A DNA stretch of 64,000 nucleotides, taken from the NCBI GenBank assembly GCA_963989385.1, contig OZ022500.1, forward strand, positions 18,428,460 through 18,492,459, in the 5' to 3' direction. Below, in pieces: positions 10,604 to 20,131 of the stretch; the first letter of the stretch is position 1; every line of letters begins with the position of its first letter. Position numbers and translations under genes: made by a program. The notes below the pieces were generated by a model. The model had not been told where the DNA came from. It was given only the letters and a program-made list of their open reading frames with translations, and searched no databases. This DNA comes from Ctena decussata. Taxonomy: Eukaryota > Mollusca > Bivalvia > Lucinida > Lucinidae.

Positions 10604-10830
10604 CAAGGGCGTAGCTACCTATACGGCAAATACGCAAGTGCGTATTGAAATTTTGTCAAAATTGACAAAATTTCAAAACGCACCTGCATATTTGCATGCT
10701 GAAAATTTATAAATTAGACAAGATTTCAATACCAATTACCAAAGTGGCTGAAATACTAGCTTTCCCTTCAAGAAGTAGAGAATAAAACATGGTCGTGCGT
10801 ATTATGAAATTGCCCCTAGTTACGCCCCTG
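10604..10830. mobile_element. MITE with CAAGGGCGTAGCTA…TAGTTACGCCCCTG ends, copy 1
   Basis: A 227-bp element with imperfect 14-bp inverted ends and an internal hairpin (AAATTTTGTCAAAATTGACA). An exact 5-bp direct repeat CAGCT flanks it (10599-10603, 10831-10835). A paralogous copy at 15653-15898 also has a 5-bp duplication. This is compatible with a hAT5-type non-autonomous element, but the superfamily is inferred. Confidence 0.9.
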
Positions 10831-11079
10831 CAGCTGCGTATTGCCGATAAGACAGCCACATTAAGTAAACTCATCTTTGTATTATTACTCATCTTAATTA
10901 TTAGGTTATTAAGATGATACAAACAAATGATAAAAGATAAGGATAGAGATAAAATGATGAGAATGTAAATAAGATATCTTCTCTAGGTCGACTACATGTA
11001 ACATCATTTTCTGCTCATCTTCGCAGCAATCAGTTTCTCGAAGCCGTCGTCGAGGTACACCATCGCCACAGTTTCAAAT

Positions 11080-11266
11080 ATTAGCAATAATTAGGTTGGT
11101 ATTTGAAGATAATTTTAAGACCTCCATGAGAACCTATGATGTGACCTTCATTAGAACCGTCTCACTGAGATGGTTCTAATGAATGTCACAACAAAGGCTT
11201 GTATGGAGTAATAAGAAAACACTCCAAAAACTATCATCAAATACTTATAGTCTACACTTTATCTGG
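11080..11266. mobile_element. Diverged relative of the CAGAGCCC hairpin MITE
   Basis: The centre keeps the family stem in altered form (TTCATTAGAACCGTCTCACT with its complement, flanked by GTGACC and GTCACAAC). The outer parts keep TATTTGAAGATAATTTTAAG and ATCATCAAATAC near both ends. Boundaries are approximate. Confidence 0.6.
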
Positions 11267-11330
11267 GCCATTATGACAAGTTCGACGTTTGGGAGAACGA
11301 AAAGTTTTGTTGATGCATATCCGCACCGCA

Positions 11331-11463
11331 CTCGAAAACGCTCTTGACAATCAATTAACGCGGATCAAAAAACGTTAGAAATGTCGCCAATTTGCAATCG
11401 AAAACGCTGTTTCTAATGGTTTTTTGATTCGCTTTCGTCGATTGCACGAGCGTTTTCGATTGC
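11331..11463. repeat. Imperfect palindrome
   Basis: The left arm begins CTCGAAAACGCTCTTGACAA and reaches CAAAAAACGTTAGAAA. The right arm runs TTTCTAATGGTTTTTTGATT to AGCGTTTTCGATTG. The arms are about 50 bp with a short spacer. It could be a small MITE with no identified duplication. Confidence 0.6.
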
Positions 11464-11775
11464 CACCTCCCCTTCAAGAGCAGAGAATACATTTGAAAGA
11501 AGGAACTTGGGCCATACTTCGAAGTTTCGGCTATTCAAGCCTCATCAACCCCCTCCGCGCCCCCCTCCCCCCCCCCCCCCAACACACACACACACTTATC
11601 TGGTGACAAAAGGCAGGGAAAACGTATTTTGGTTTAAACTGTAGTTTATTTGTATAAACACATAATACAAAAAAGAAGTATATATAATACTTTTATGAAA
11701 AAAAGCGTTCCCAGGATAGTCGGTCCTCTACCATGGTTATGTTTCTGAAACGGGGGAATGTTTAGTACACATATC

Positions 11776-11885
11776 CCACTGGGCACACAATGTTGAATCA
11801 ACCTTGACCCTCAACCTTGATTCAACGTCACGACGTTGAATCAAGGTTGAGGATCAAGGTTGGTTCAACCTTGTGCATTCAGTGG
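11776..11885. mobile_element. CCACTGGGCAC…GTTGAATCAA palindromic MITE, copy 1
   Basis: It starts CCACTGGGCACACAATGTTG and ends with the rough complement ending CAGTGG. The interior is reiterated TTGAATCAAGGTTGA / TCAACCTTGATTCAA with ACGT at the centre. This GTTGAATCAACGT-type repeat is widespread in marine animals. A second copy is at 28990-29176. Confidence 0.8.
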
Positions 11886-12462
11886 AATGAGTCGGATTAC
11901 ATTGTTATACTTTAGGTATCTATCTGCAGAAAATTAAAGTAAATATTTAGGCTTTCTGCGATCGCGAGGCTTGGTCAGTCTGAAACACTCGTGACAATGA
12001 AAAGTAACGCTTAGAAATAACAATTTTGGTCTAAAGTACGACTCGGTGACATTTTCTATGAATGTATTAAGGATATTCGAACTTTTTCAGAGCGCAAGCA
12101 GCCTAATGTATAAAGCGAATTTGGTAAAACACGCAAATTGTGGGGTAGTACTTCTAGAACCATTCTGCGAACTTTTAAACTAATCCCGTCAGATCAAAAG
12201 TTGGAAATCCCTATCCGCGTATAAGTAAGACTAGAACCTTGAAATCTGGAATCTTTGAGAATGTCAGCATTACATGATATTACAGAACGCGTTATAGAGG
12301 AGTCAAACATAAACAAATTGGTCTTTGATCCTAGAGATTAATGGTTTGCCAGAAATATGTTTATTATCATATGAATGGAACTATGTTCTTTGGTTGGCTT
12401 GATGAAGTAAATAAAAAAAACCCAGCAATCGGTGAAAACAGACAATTTGGCAAAACATAATT
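11886..12462. other. Unassigned stretch
   Basis: Nothing recognisable between the palindromic MITE and the next GAGCC MITE. Confidence 0.5.
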
Positions 12463-12701
12463 GAACCGCAACACGACAAAACCAACAAAATGGCATGTGC
12501 ACCCAGCCAAGACTCAGATACACATTAAATCCGCCCAGTCTGATCAGAGTCTTCGCTGTCCGCATGGAGCTAGCTTAGACCCTCAACTACACTCTTAAGC
12601 ATGGAGCGAAGACTCAGCACAACTTGGGTGGCTGCCCAGACTGATCTGAGTCTTCGCTGTGCGGCACTTGCCACTTTGTTGGTTTTGTCGTGTCGCGGCT
12701 C
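12463..12701. mobile_element. GAGCC MITE
   Basis: Full-length, with ends GAACCGCAACACGAC / GTCGTGTCGCGGCTC. It has an exact AATT duplication (12459-12462, 12702-12705). Both TIRs carry the matching C/G variant (GACAAAACC with GGTTTTGTC). Confidence 0.9.
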
Positions 12702-12919
12702 AATTATATCATATATCTTTCGCTTTTGCCGTCAGAAGAGATGTGCGAAGCTGGCTTGAATTTTACATTTCAGATATCCGTACATTTAAGTTCATGTCAG
12801 AAAGCTTTCACTGTAGCCTAGGACGCATTTTGAGTTACGCCCATATTCTAAACACTGAGATTCTTTGTGGTCATACAAGTTTCTGATTTAAATGCACTAT
12901 ATATTCTGCGAGAAAGCTA

Positions 12920-13490
12920 TTTTATAAAGACTTTATCTTCAGTGCAGTCGGTTTTAGGTGCTGTGTTGCGGCTGTCAAACGTCTCCTCGTTCTTCAGCCT
13001 AACGCAGATTGTATAGTTTCCATTATTTTTGGATCTTTTACTCCACTAAAACCGGTGCTAGAGGGCGTGGCCAGTGTAGCAAATGTCATTACTGGTCATC
13101 AACAGTCTGACTGAAAACCGAGTCCTCTATTTTAGTTTAGAATCATTTTGGAAATTAGAGTTCAGTGGTGCTACCAGTTTTACACATATAAGCCGCGACA
13201 CGACAAAACCAACCAAGTTGCATGTGCGCCCAGCATCTACCCAGTCTGATCAGAGTCGTTGTTGTGCGCTTATAGGGTAGTTAAGGGTCTGAGCTGGCGC
13301 CATGCCGACAGCGATGACTTTGAATAGACAGGACGGATGCTAAGGCTGATATGAGTCTTCGCTGGGCGCACATGCCACTTTGCTGGTTTTGTTGTGTTGC
13401 AGCATTTATCATTACTGGCAATGAACAGATTCGATCAAGCCGAGTCTGCTATTTTCGTTTATTTACTGCATTCCTTGCTTAAAAAGAACT
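12920..13490. repeat. Diverged duplicate of 33820-34110 (block Y)
   Basis: Shared in order: GTGTTGCGGCTGTCAA / ATGTTGCGGCCGTAAC, GCAGATTGTATA / GCAGATTATATA, GTGGCCAGTGTAGCA / CTGGCCAGTGTTACA, CATTACTGG, and a stretch ending CTATTTT(C/A). The copies are clearly homologous but strongly diverged. The copy here is split by the GAGCC MITE at 13190-13405. Confidence 0.65.
13190..13405. mobile_element. GAGCC MITE
   Basis: A 216-bp copy with a diverged right end (GTTGTGTTGCAGCAT). The flanks ATAT and TTAT match at three of four bases. The homologous site at about 33966-33990 lacks the element (CCAGTGTTACACATTTCATT), giving an empty-site comparison. Confidence 0.85.
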
Positions 13491-14082
13491 TTTTTATATT
13501 GCTGGTTTATAGACTTCTAATTTACATCACGACAACTCACACATTGCCGTATGAGGACAACTAGGGATATTATAGCATAAGAATTAAAATATACCCTTTT
13601 ACTCATGCTTTGACTTATCATGTAGACTTGTTTTGAATAATGGTACATCGCAATGTTTTCCCGCCATTTCTCACAACAGGGAAGCCCTTTTAAAAGGGGT
13701 TTACTTTTAAAAGGAAAATTTGCTCCTAGGGGAGTTATTTCTTTTATTTAAGAGTCGACTCTTCTTGAGAAGGGAAGCAAAAGTTAAAAAGTCAGAGTTA
13801 CTTCCTCTATTAGTGTACCCATTAACCTTAAATGTCCGAAGAGTCGGAATTCCGGCGTAATATATTTACGATGCTTTGCAATGTTTTGCGTTCCATTGCT
13901 GCCAAGGTACATTAATTAGCTGGAATGATTCTGGAACAACGGAATATAACATAGGGTATTTTCTCATTATAGGTAAATGGGTGCTCTTTCAGGGGAAGTA
14001 ACTCTATCATTTTCATGTTTGCTTCCCTTCCCAATTGGGACCAACTCTTAAAAGAAAAAAATGGTGCTTTAGAAACAATGCC
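13491..14082. other. Dispersed-box fragments, otherwise unassigned
   Basis: It holds pieces of a dispersed repeat seen elsewhere in the window: TTTGCTCCTAGGGGAG near 13728, AAGAGTCGACTCTTCTTGAG near 13751, and GCTTCCCTTCCCAATTGGGA near 14022. No gene is seen. Confidence 0.5.
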
Positions 14083-14284
14083 CAGAGCTCTAGATAAGAG
14101 GGGTATTTGATGATAATTGAGGGATAATTTTCTTTATTTCTCATTGAAACCATATGTTGTGACCCCTCATCTGAACCGTCTCGACAAGACGGTTCAGATG
14201 AGGGTCACAACATATGTTTTTATCCAGAATTAACAAAAATTATCCCTAATTATCACCAGATACTCCCTCTTATCTAGGGCTCTG
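14083..14284. mobile_element. Hairpin MITE (CAGAGCCC family), copy 2
   Basis: Nearly identical to 656-858, including the central CATCTGAACCGTCTCGACAA stem. The flanks AATGCC (14077-14082) and AATACC (14285-14290) differ at one of six positions, again supporting a 6-bp target duplication. Confidence 0.9.
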
Positions 14285-14857
14285 AATACCTTTCCTTTAA
14301 GTGTACGTCTCCTTTTTGGAAGGTTTAGTCCTGAAGGGTAGCAAAATAGAAATCACAAAAGTTGTCTATGTTTGTTAAAATGACGGAAAACACAGAGGTT
14401 TACCGACTTACGAAAATGAAATAGTTTTGAATTATTGCGACGAAAATATAAATTACTTGTACTAAAAGAACTGTGTGTTATGGAATCCCTCTATAGGAGA
14501 TTTAAAACACGTCAATTAACCATTAATGACGAGCAAGGCAGGAAAAGCGCCCTTAAGACGGTTAGGTTATACTACTTGTCAAAGCTACAAGGAGGATACG
14601 ATTTTGTTCTGCAGGAGTGATACTGGGTCAAGTGTAAAACAAAATAATTATAATCGTTTAAAGTTTTTTTTTGCATATACCTAAAACAGCAGCGAAATGG
14701 TTCTTTTAAGACTGGAAACCCCTTTTGGGGACATATATATGCAAACAGTGCAAACCCAGTTCGCGGCGTCCGATCAGGATCTACACAATTTGTTTACAGG
14801 AATTTCTATGCAAATACAATAAGAATAACCGGTTGAGACCCCCCCCCCCCCCCCTTC
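14285..14857. other. Old repeat relics, otherwise unassigned
   Basis: A minus-strand dispersed box (GAAATCACAAAAGTTGTCTA near 14350) and a CAGTGCAAACCC-family relic (about 14695-14825), followed by a C-run at 14839-14854. Confidence 0.5.
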
Positions 14858-15288
14858 TCAAGTGATTTCATTGCTGGCCGTCTCAAGGCGGCACTTCTGT
14901 TTTCGTTCTTCTAAGTTGTTTCATGTGTTGTTTGTCGCTTTGGCTGTTTTGATATATGGTTTGTTATGTTAAGGCTAGCCCTGACATTAAAAAAATGAAA
15001 CTAGATTTTTAAAGTTTTACGTTTAATTTGTTCTTATTGTCAGTGTTGGTGCTTTTTGTAAGACTGTTGTGTGGGCGGTGGTTGTTTTTGTTCGGTTGAA
15101 CAACTAAGTATCTGATGAACCAAGGCAGAACAAAGGCCGAACAAACCGGTTAAGCTCCCTAATATTTCATTACTGGCCGTCCCAAGGCGGCAGTTCTGTT
15201 TTGGTTCTTCTTGGTTGTTTTATGTGTTGTTAGTTGTTATATCTGTTATTGATATATTGTTTGTGATGTTCAGGCTAGCCCGTTTACC
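14858..15288 (+). repeat. Direct duplication, ~125-bp units 306 bp apart
   Basis: Unit 1 is about 14858-14983 and unit 2 about 15164-15288. Both contain TTTCATT(G/A)CTGGCCGTC, CAAGGCGGCA, TTCTGTTTT, GTTCTTCT, ATGTGTTGTT and GGCTAGCCC in the same order. Confidence 0.8.
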
Positions 15289-15652
15289 ACTAACATGGGA
15301 AATGGCTCTCCACATGGCTGCTGCTGCCTTTGGTGGTGACTGATTGTCTCTTTCCCACATGGTGTCTTAGGCTGGATCTGGGATAAAATTGGGTCAGTTC
15401 CTGCGAATCTTCCTACTTACTATTTTATTAACACAGTTGCGACATTCTAAGTTTCCGGAAATAACTTTTCGAACATCAGTCAGATAATTCATGAATATAC
15501 ATGCATATTATGGATTTCATGATGTTGTTAAATTATTTTACACTTACACACACTGGCTAAGATATAAGCATGTGTTTTCCTCTACAAATAAAAAGGTCCT
15601 TCAAAGGCATCTGCCTTTTCCATTTTACCAACTACACATCGACGATCTCTGC
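15289..15652. other. Unassigned stretch
   Basis: No recognisable element. A 73-codon open frame running into the next MITE is not a gene. Confidence 0.5.
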
Positions 15653-15898
15653 CAAGGGCGTAGCTGCCTATACGCAAATACGCAGGTGCGTATTGAAATT
15701 TTGTCAAATTGACAAAATTTCAATACACACCTGCGTATTTTCATGCTGAAATGTTGTTAATTGGGCATAATTTTAATACTAACTGCCAACAGACACTAAA
15801 ATTTGATATATCTTAGCGGTTTAACCCCCTATTATTTCCCTCAATGAGTACAAAACGTGATTGTGCGTACTGTGTAATTGCCCCTGGCTACGCCCCTG
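15653..15898. mobile_element. MITE with CAAGGGCGTAGCTG…GGCTACGCCCCTG ends, copy 2
   Basis: A 246-bp copy of the family at 10604-10830, with exact 5-bp flanks TCTGC (15648-15652, 15899-15903). The internal AAATTTTGTCAAATTGACAA hairpin is conserved. Confidence 0.9.
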
Positions 15899-16500
15899 TC
15901 TGCATAGATATTTATACTACGGCATTTGCTATTCGCAAACGCATATGTTGGGATTTCCCACGATAAAGTTCATTATATTGATTGATATAGATGTCTAAAG
16001 AGGATTCTCTTGGGATTTACAGACAAGAAGTAAGATTAACTTAGCAGGCTGAAGAAATATTTCTTGGATTACATATAGTTATCTGTTTTCATCGTTTTTT
16101 CACCACAGCAAAGGTAGGTCACATGACAGCAATACAAATAATGTCATGGTCATACTTTATACCAAGCTACGAGTTTTAAGAGTGAGCTGTGCTCAAGTTA
16201 TGTACAATCTGATACAGGTGGATCTAATCTAGAAAATCGCATGCATTGTCCTTGAAGGTTTGGACTAGAATAACAGTAGAATAAATGGGCCTCCGAGGTT
16301 AGGTTAAAAGAGCGCTGGTTCTCAAACATAAGGTCTTTCACCGCTGATGGTTCTTTGCATTTTAGATGCATCTTATTTTACCTAGTTCAAGCCCTAGAGT
16401 TTATCAATACCCAGAACCTCAACCAGACTTGCTACGAATAGTGATCATATTGTATGTATATATGTAAGTACGAACAAGCATGAAAAAGGAATTAAATGGA
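15899..16500. other. Unassigned stretch
   Basis: Nothing recognised. Confidence 0.5.
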
Positions 16501-16683
16501 CTTATACCACCCTTACCAGAACACGCCAACTTTAGCACGAGATATTGTGAGCAATGTCTACACTGATAAGGGTGGTATAAAATAGTTATACCATGGTTTG
16601 TCCGCCTGTACGGGAGATAATCCACTCACTAAAGCTCGTGGATTATCTCCTCGTACAGGCAGACAAACTATGGTATAACTATT
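16501..16683 (+). mobile_element. Composite hairpin MITE (TTATACCA ends), copy 1
   Basis: The left part, 16501-16580, runs from CTTATACCACCCTTACCAGA to AAGGGTGGTATAA. The right part, 16581-16683, is a strong hairpin from AATAGTTATACCATGGTTTG to CAAACTATGGTATAACTATT with a GTACGGGAGATAATCCAC stem. A second copy in the opposite orientation is at 30419-30610. Confidence 0.8.
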
Positions 16684-16702
16684 ACAATTAATCCACAGCT
16701 GA

Positions 16703-17753
16703 CAGTACTTTCCTTTGAAGTTGCCAGTGTCAGAGAGTAGCTTTTCCCCCCTAGTAGTTTTCCCCCCCGGAAAGATTACTATGATTTTTCCATAGTAGAA
16801 TTTCCCACCGGAAAAATGGCTATATAGCAGAATTCCCCACCGGAAATATGACTATATAGCCAATTTTCCCCGGGGAAAATCTACTATACGTGTTTTTGCA
16901 TAGCCGTTTTTCTCCTCCATAGTGGATTTTCCCCCTGGATTATGATTGCAGGAAAACACGCTACATAGTGGAATTTGCTCCTTCTCAAATGTATAATAGT
17001 GAGGTACATAACTGAAACAGAAATATGAGTATCTGTCCGTAAAATATCGATGGATAACAGATGCTAGAACCGCATGCATGTGTCCACCAGTCTGTCTTAC
17101 CTTTGTTTTGGGAGAAAACAGGTAGGCATTTTGCTTTTCCATGTTAGCGAATGAGTGTACGTGGTTGTGTGCATAAATTTGTATAATTTTGTGTTTGTAC
17201 AAGCGTTTATCTGCGCGTGCGCGCAGCGGAGTGCCTGGACTAGTGTTCGCCTTTCATGCAGGAGTCGTGAGCTCGACTCCCATTGGGACACATGTCCGAT
17301 TATGAATTTCAATGTAATTAACTCCCTACTAATTCAAACATGACTAGACAAAGCACCCGATAATACATCTTCCTGTAGCTTGCATGCGTACATGTATGTA
17401 TACGTATAAAAATATCTGCGATGAGGAGAAATCACACCCTGCTCGTTCCTTGAATTAGTAATTATTGATTATTATAAAAACATGGTTGCTAAATTTGCAT
17501 ATTGATTTTTTGGAACTAATCGCGTTTATTCCGTAAAATGTCTCCGTTCCATTCCGTTCCGTTTCGATCCGTTCCGCAAAATACCAATAGCCATACCAAA
17601 TTCACTAATAGCCAATTTCTCGGTGGGGGAAAAAGGACTATGGGGGAAAAGTGGCTCTATGAGGTCCGGACAATCCAATATATAGCCGTCCTTCTTAGAG
17701 CCATTTTTCCGGGGGGAAAGGGGGAAAAACCACTCTCTGACAGCCAGTACTGA
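16703..17753. mobile_element. 1.05-kb TIR element with CCCC-rich subterminal repeats
   Basis: The left end has CAGTACT… then GTGTCAGAGAGTAGCTTTTC. The right end is its inverse (AACCACTCTCTGACAGCC, AGTACTG). The left subterminal region reiterates TTCCCCACCGGAAAAATGGC-like units with TATAGC spacers (16741-16960), mirrored at the right by GGTGGGGGAAAAAGG (17620-17730). Target duplication is not identified. Open frames inside are readings of these repeats. Confidence 0.65.
17226..17300 (+). repeat. tRNA-derived SINE head (remnant)
   Basis: Within the 16703-17753 element, CCTGGACTAGTGTTCGCC (A-box-like) and GAGCTCGACTCCCATTGGGA (B-box-like) lie at tRNA spacing. The cloverleaf is degenerate, so it is a SINE 5' region, not a tRNA gene. 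Confidence 0.5.
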
Positions 17754-18423
17754 TAAATCCTGATACATGTATTGTTATCATGGACAGTTATTATGTACAG
17801 TTATCATGTACAGTTTTGAATAGACCAATCATTACAGAGCTGCAATTAAACAAACTTAGTGAACTCTGCTGTTTTCCTTTTAGCCACAGAAATATTCGTT
17901 AAGGGTATTCATTTGACTCCCCTCGCTTAAATAAGTCTCCACAACATATTTTATATGAAAATAATCCATTAAATCATATGATTGCATTAGATTCACCTCA
18001 GAGGTTATTGATGGTTACCAATTTTTTGTTCAGAAAATGAGCACTGAATTAAGGTCATAGTATTACTCTGCCATTTTCATTTTTGCCTCCCTTCTCAATG
18101 GGGGACAACTCTTGAAAGCAGGAATTCACTCCTTGCTCCTTTAGGAGCAAATTCTTTCCTTCAAGAGTAGACCACTGGGAAGAGATACATCATCCAGAGA
18201 AGCAATTTGTTCCTTTTGCATTAATGACAGAAAAACTTGGATGTGTACCCATACATCTTAAAACATATGTTGTGGTTACTCATCAATTAGGTGAGTCCCT
18301 ACAACATACGTTTTAGTAGAAAAATGTTAAAATTAAGCACTGAAACTTGTTGGTAATCCATATAAAAAGGCACGCCAGCGAGGTTATTTCAGTAGCACAA
18401 CATTTGTTTTATTGAAAAAAACA
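17754..18423. other. Unassigned, with dispersed-box fragments
   Basis: It holds box fragments near 18070-18215 (TTGCCTCCCTTCTCAATGGG, TTGCTCCTTTAGGAGCAAAT) and a short inverted repeat around 18264-18312 (ACATATGTTGTGGT / CTACAACATACG) related to hairpin MITE centres. No gene is seen. Confidence 0.5.
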
Positions 18424-18467
18424 TGCCTAAAAAACGAAAATTAGAGAACTTCGCAGGTAGTAGCTGA

Positions 18468-18677
18468 CCCAAGAAAACTCCATCTTTACCATCTGCATGC
18501 CACCCGTTGTCCCAATCATCACCCGACTACCGTGCCTACGATAGTAGCCAACCTCCCTCTCGCACAGACTCCAATGCCTCTTTAGTGGTATCCGTGGCGG
18601 CATCTGCAGCAGCTGTGGTGGCATCTGAGGTATTAATCCCCTCTCAAGCCACAAAACGACAAGCAGAAGCGGTCTAA
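18468..18677 (+). pseudogene. Coding-like segment in left arm of the giant inverted repeat
   Basis: Just upstream, ATG at 18423 opens MPKKRKLENFAGSS (a basic, NLS-like start) and hits TGA at 18465-18467. Downstream in the same frame are 69 open codons rich in S, P and A: QSSPDYRAYDSSQPP, DSNASLVVSVAASAAAVVA, then EVLIPSQATKRQAEAV and TAA at 18675-18677. The right arm keeps the same frame on the minus strand and continues with QEDSLFKSDELL. I do not recognise the family. The shared TGA could mark an intron, an old lesion, or chance. Confidence 0.4.
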
Positions 18678-19155
18678 GAAGATTCCTTATTTAAAAGTGA
18701 TGAATTGCTGATCTGTATCCAATATATATAGCTGAAGCCCAGGTCGCTGGCGGATATGTTACCTAAATACGCTCAGTGCGTTCGTGACACGTTGAATAAG
18801 TTCTAAGGTTGTCAGGCATAGGTTGGATGTATTCTGGATACGTTCGGTATAAGTTACAGGTAAGTTACCTATAAGTTAGAAATAAGGTACGCGTACGCTA
18901 CAAAATGGACTTGCTGGCTGCCGACGTATGTCAACGTATGATTAACTTATAAGTTACGTGCATGAACGTACGCATAACTTACCTGTCGCAAACACCAAAC
19001 TTATGACTAACTTATAAACAATACGTCGGCGTACGCTGAAAATTTTATGCATGCACAAAATTTTGGGCCGCATTCGACGTACAACAACTTATACCAACGT
19101 ATTTGAGCGTGCTCGTAACATGTTCATAACGTACCCCTAACCTATTCAACGTACA

Positions 19156-19300
19156 CCAGCGTGTTTGCTAAATTTCTCATACGTCGGCATACGCTGATGC
19201 TATACGTCACTGTGTGACAGCCACATTATCCAGCGTGTTTGCTAAATTTCTCATACGTCGGCATACGCTGATGCTATACGTCACTGTGTGACAGCCACAT
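19156..19300 (+). repeat. 71-bp tandem duplication at the palindrome centre
   Basis: Two identical-looking units, 19156-19226 and 19230-19300, separated by TAT. Each starts CCAGCGTGTTTGCTAAATTT and ends GTGTGACAGCCACAT. It is present only in the left arm. Confidence 0.9.
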
Positions 19301-19796
19301 AATGTGGCTGTCACACAGTGACGTATAGCATCAGCGTATGCCGACGTATGAGAAATTTAGCAAACACGCTGGTGTACGTTGAATAAGTTAGGGATACGTT
19401 ATGAACAAGTTACGAGCACGCTCAAATACGTTGGTATAAGTCGTTGTACGTCGAATGCGGCCCAAAATTTTGTGCATGCATAAAATTTTCAGCGTACGCC
19501 GACATATTGTTTATAAGTTAGTCATAAGTTTGGTGTACGCAACAGGTAAGTTATGCGTACGTTCATGCACGTAACTTATAAGTTAATCATACGTTGACAT
19601 ACGTCGGCAGCCAGCAGGTCCATTGTGGAGCGTACGCGTAACTTATTTCTAACTTATAGGTAACTTACCTGTAGCTTATACCGAACGTACCCAGAACGTA
19701 TCCAACCTATGCCTGACGACCTTAGAACTTATTCAACGTGTCACGAACGCACTGAGCGCATTTAGGTAACATATCCGCCAGCGGCCTGGGCTTCAG

Positions 19797-20030
19797 CTAT
19801 ATATATTGGATACAGATCAGCAATTCATCACTTTTAAATAAGGAATCTTCTTGGAGCGCTTCTGCTTGTCGTTTTGGGGCTTGAGAGGGGATTAATACTT
19901 CCAATGCCACCGCAGCTGCTGCAGCTGCCTTGGATACCAGTAAAGAGGCATTGGAGTCTGCGCGAGGGGGAGGTTGGCTACCATCGTAGGCACGGCAGTC
20001 GGGTGATGATTGGGACGACGGTAGGCATGC
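19797..20030 (-). pseudogene. Coding-like segment in right arm of the giant inverted repeat
   Basis: On the minus strand this reads SQSSPDCRAYDGSQPP, DSNASLLVSKAAAAAAVAL, EVLIPSQAPKRQAEAL and QEDSLFKSDELLICIQYI, ending at a TAG (19797-19799). It is collinear with the left-arm frame and does not carry the left arm's TAA. The function is unknown. Confidence 0.4.
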
Positions 20031-20131
20031 AGGTGGTCAGCTACTACCTGCAAAGTTCTCTAATTTTCGTTCTTAAGCAATGTCCATCGATCAACGTCCA
20101 CTACAATAAAAGCATCGCAAACGACTGCGTG

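Larger units (their letters stand above)
18424..20079. repeat. Giant inverted repeat (1.66 kb), foldback-like element
   Basis: The left arm (18424-19300) and right arm (19302-20079) are inverted copies meeting at base 19301 (CAGCCACAT-A-ATGTGGCTG), with no loop to speak of. The outer ends pair as AACGAAAATTAGAGAACTT with AAGTTCTCTAATTTTCGT. The arms differ mainly by a 74-bp duplication next to the centre in the left arm and a roughly 20-bp indel near 18470. The inner half is full of TACGT, AACTTA/TAAGTT and GCGTATGCC motifs. The outer part of each arm carries the same coding-like frame. A diverged single arm lies at 21085-21378. It is either one foldback element or two copies in tail-to-tail orientation. 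Confidence 0.9.

Noticed and set aside
17226..17300. Functional tRNA gene
   Set aside because: Box-like promoter motifs are present, but the cloverleaf stems do not pair well. The same holds for 29449, 40788 and 43120, so they are treated as SINE heads.
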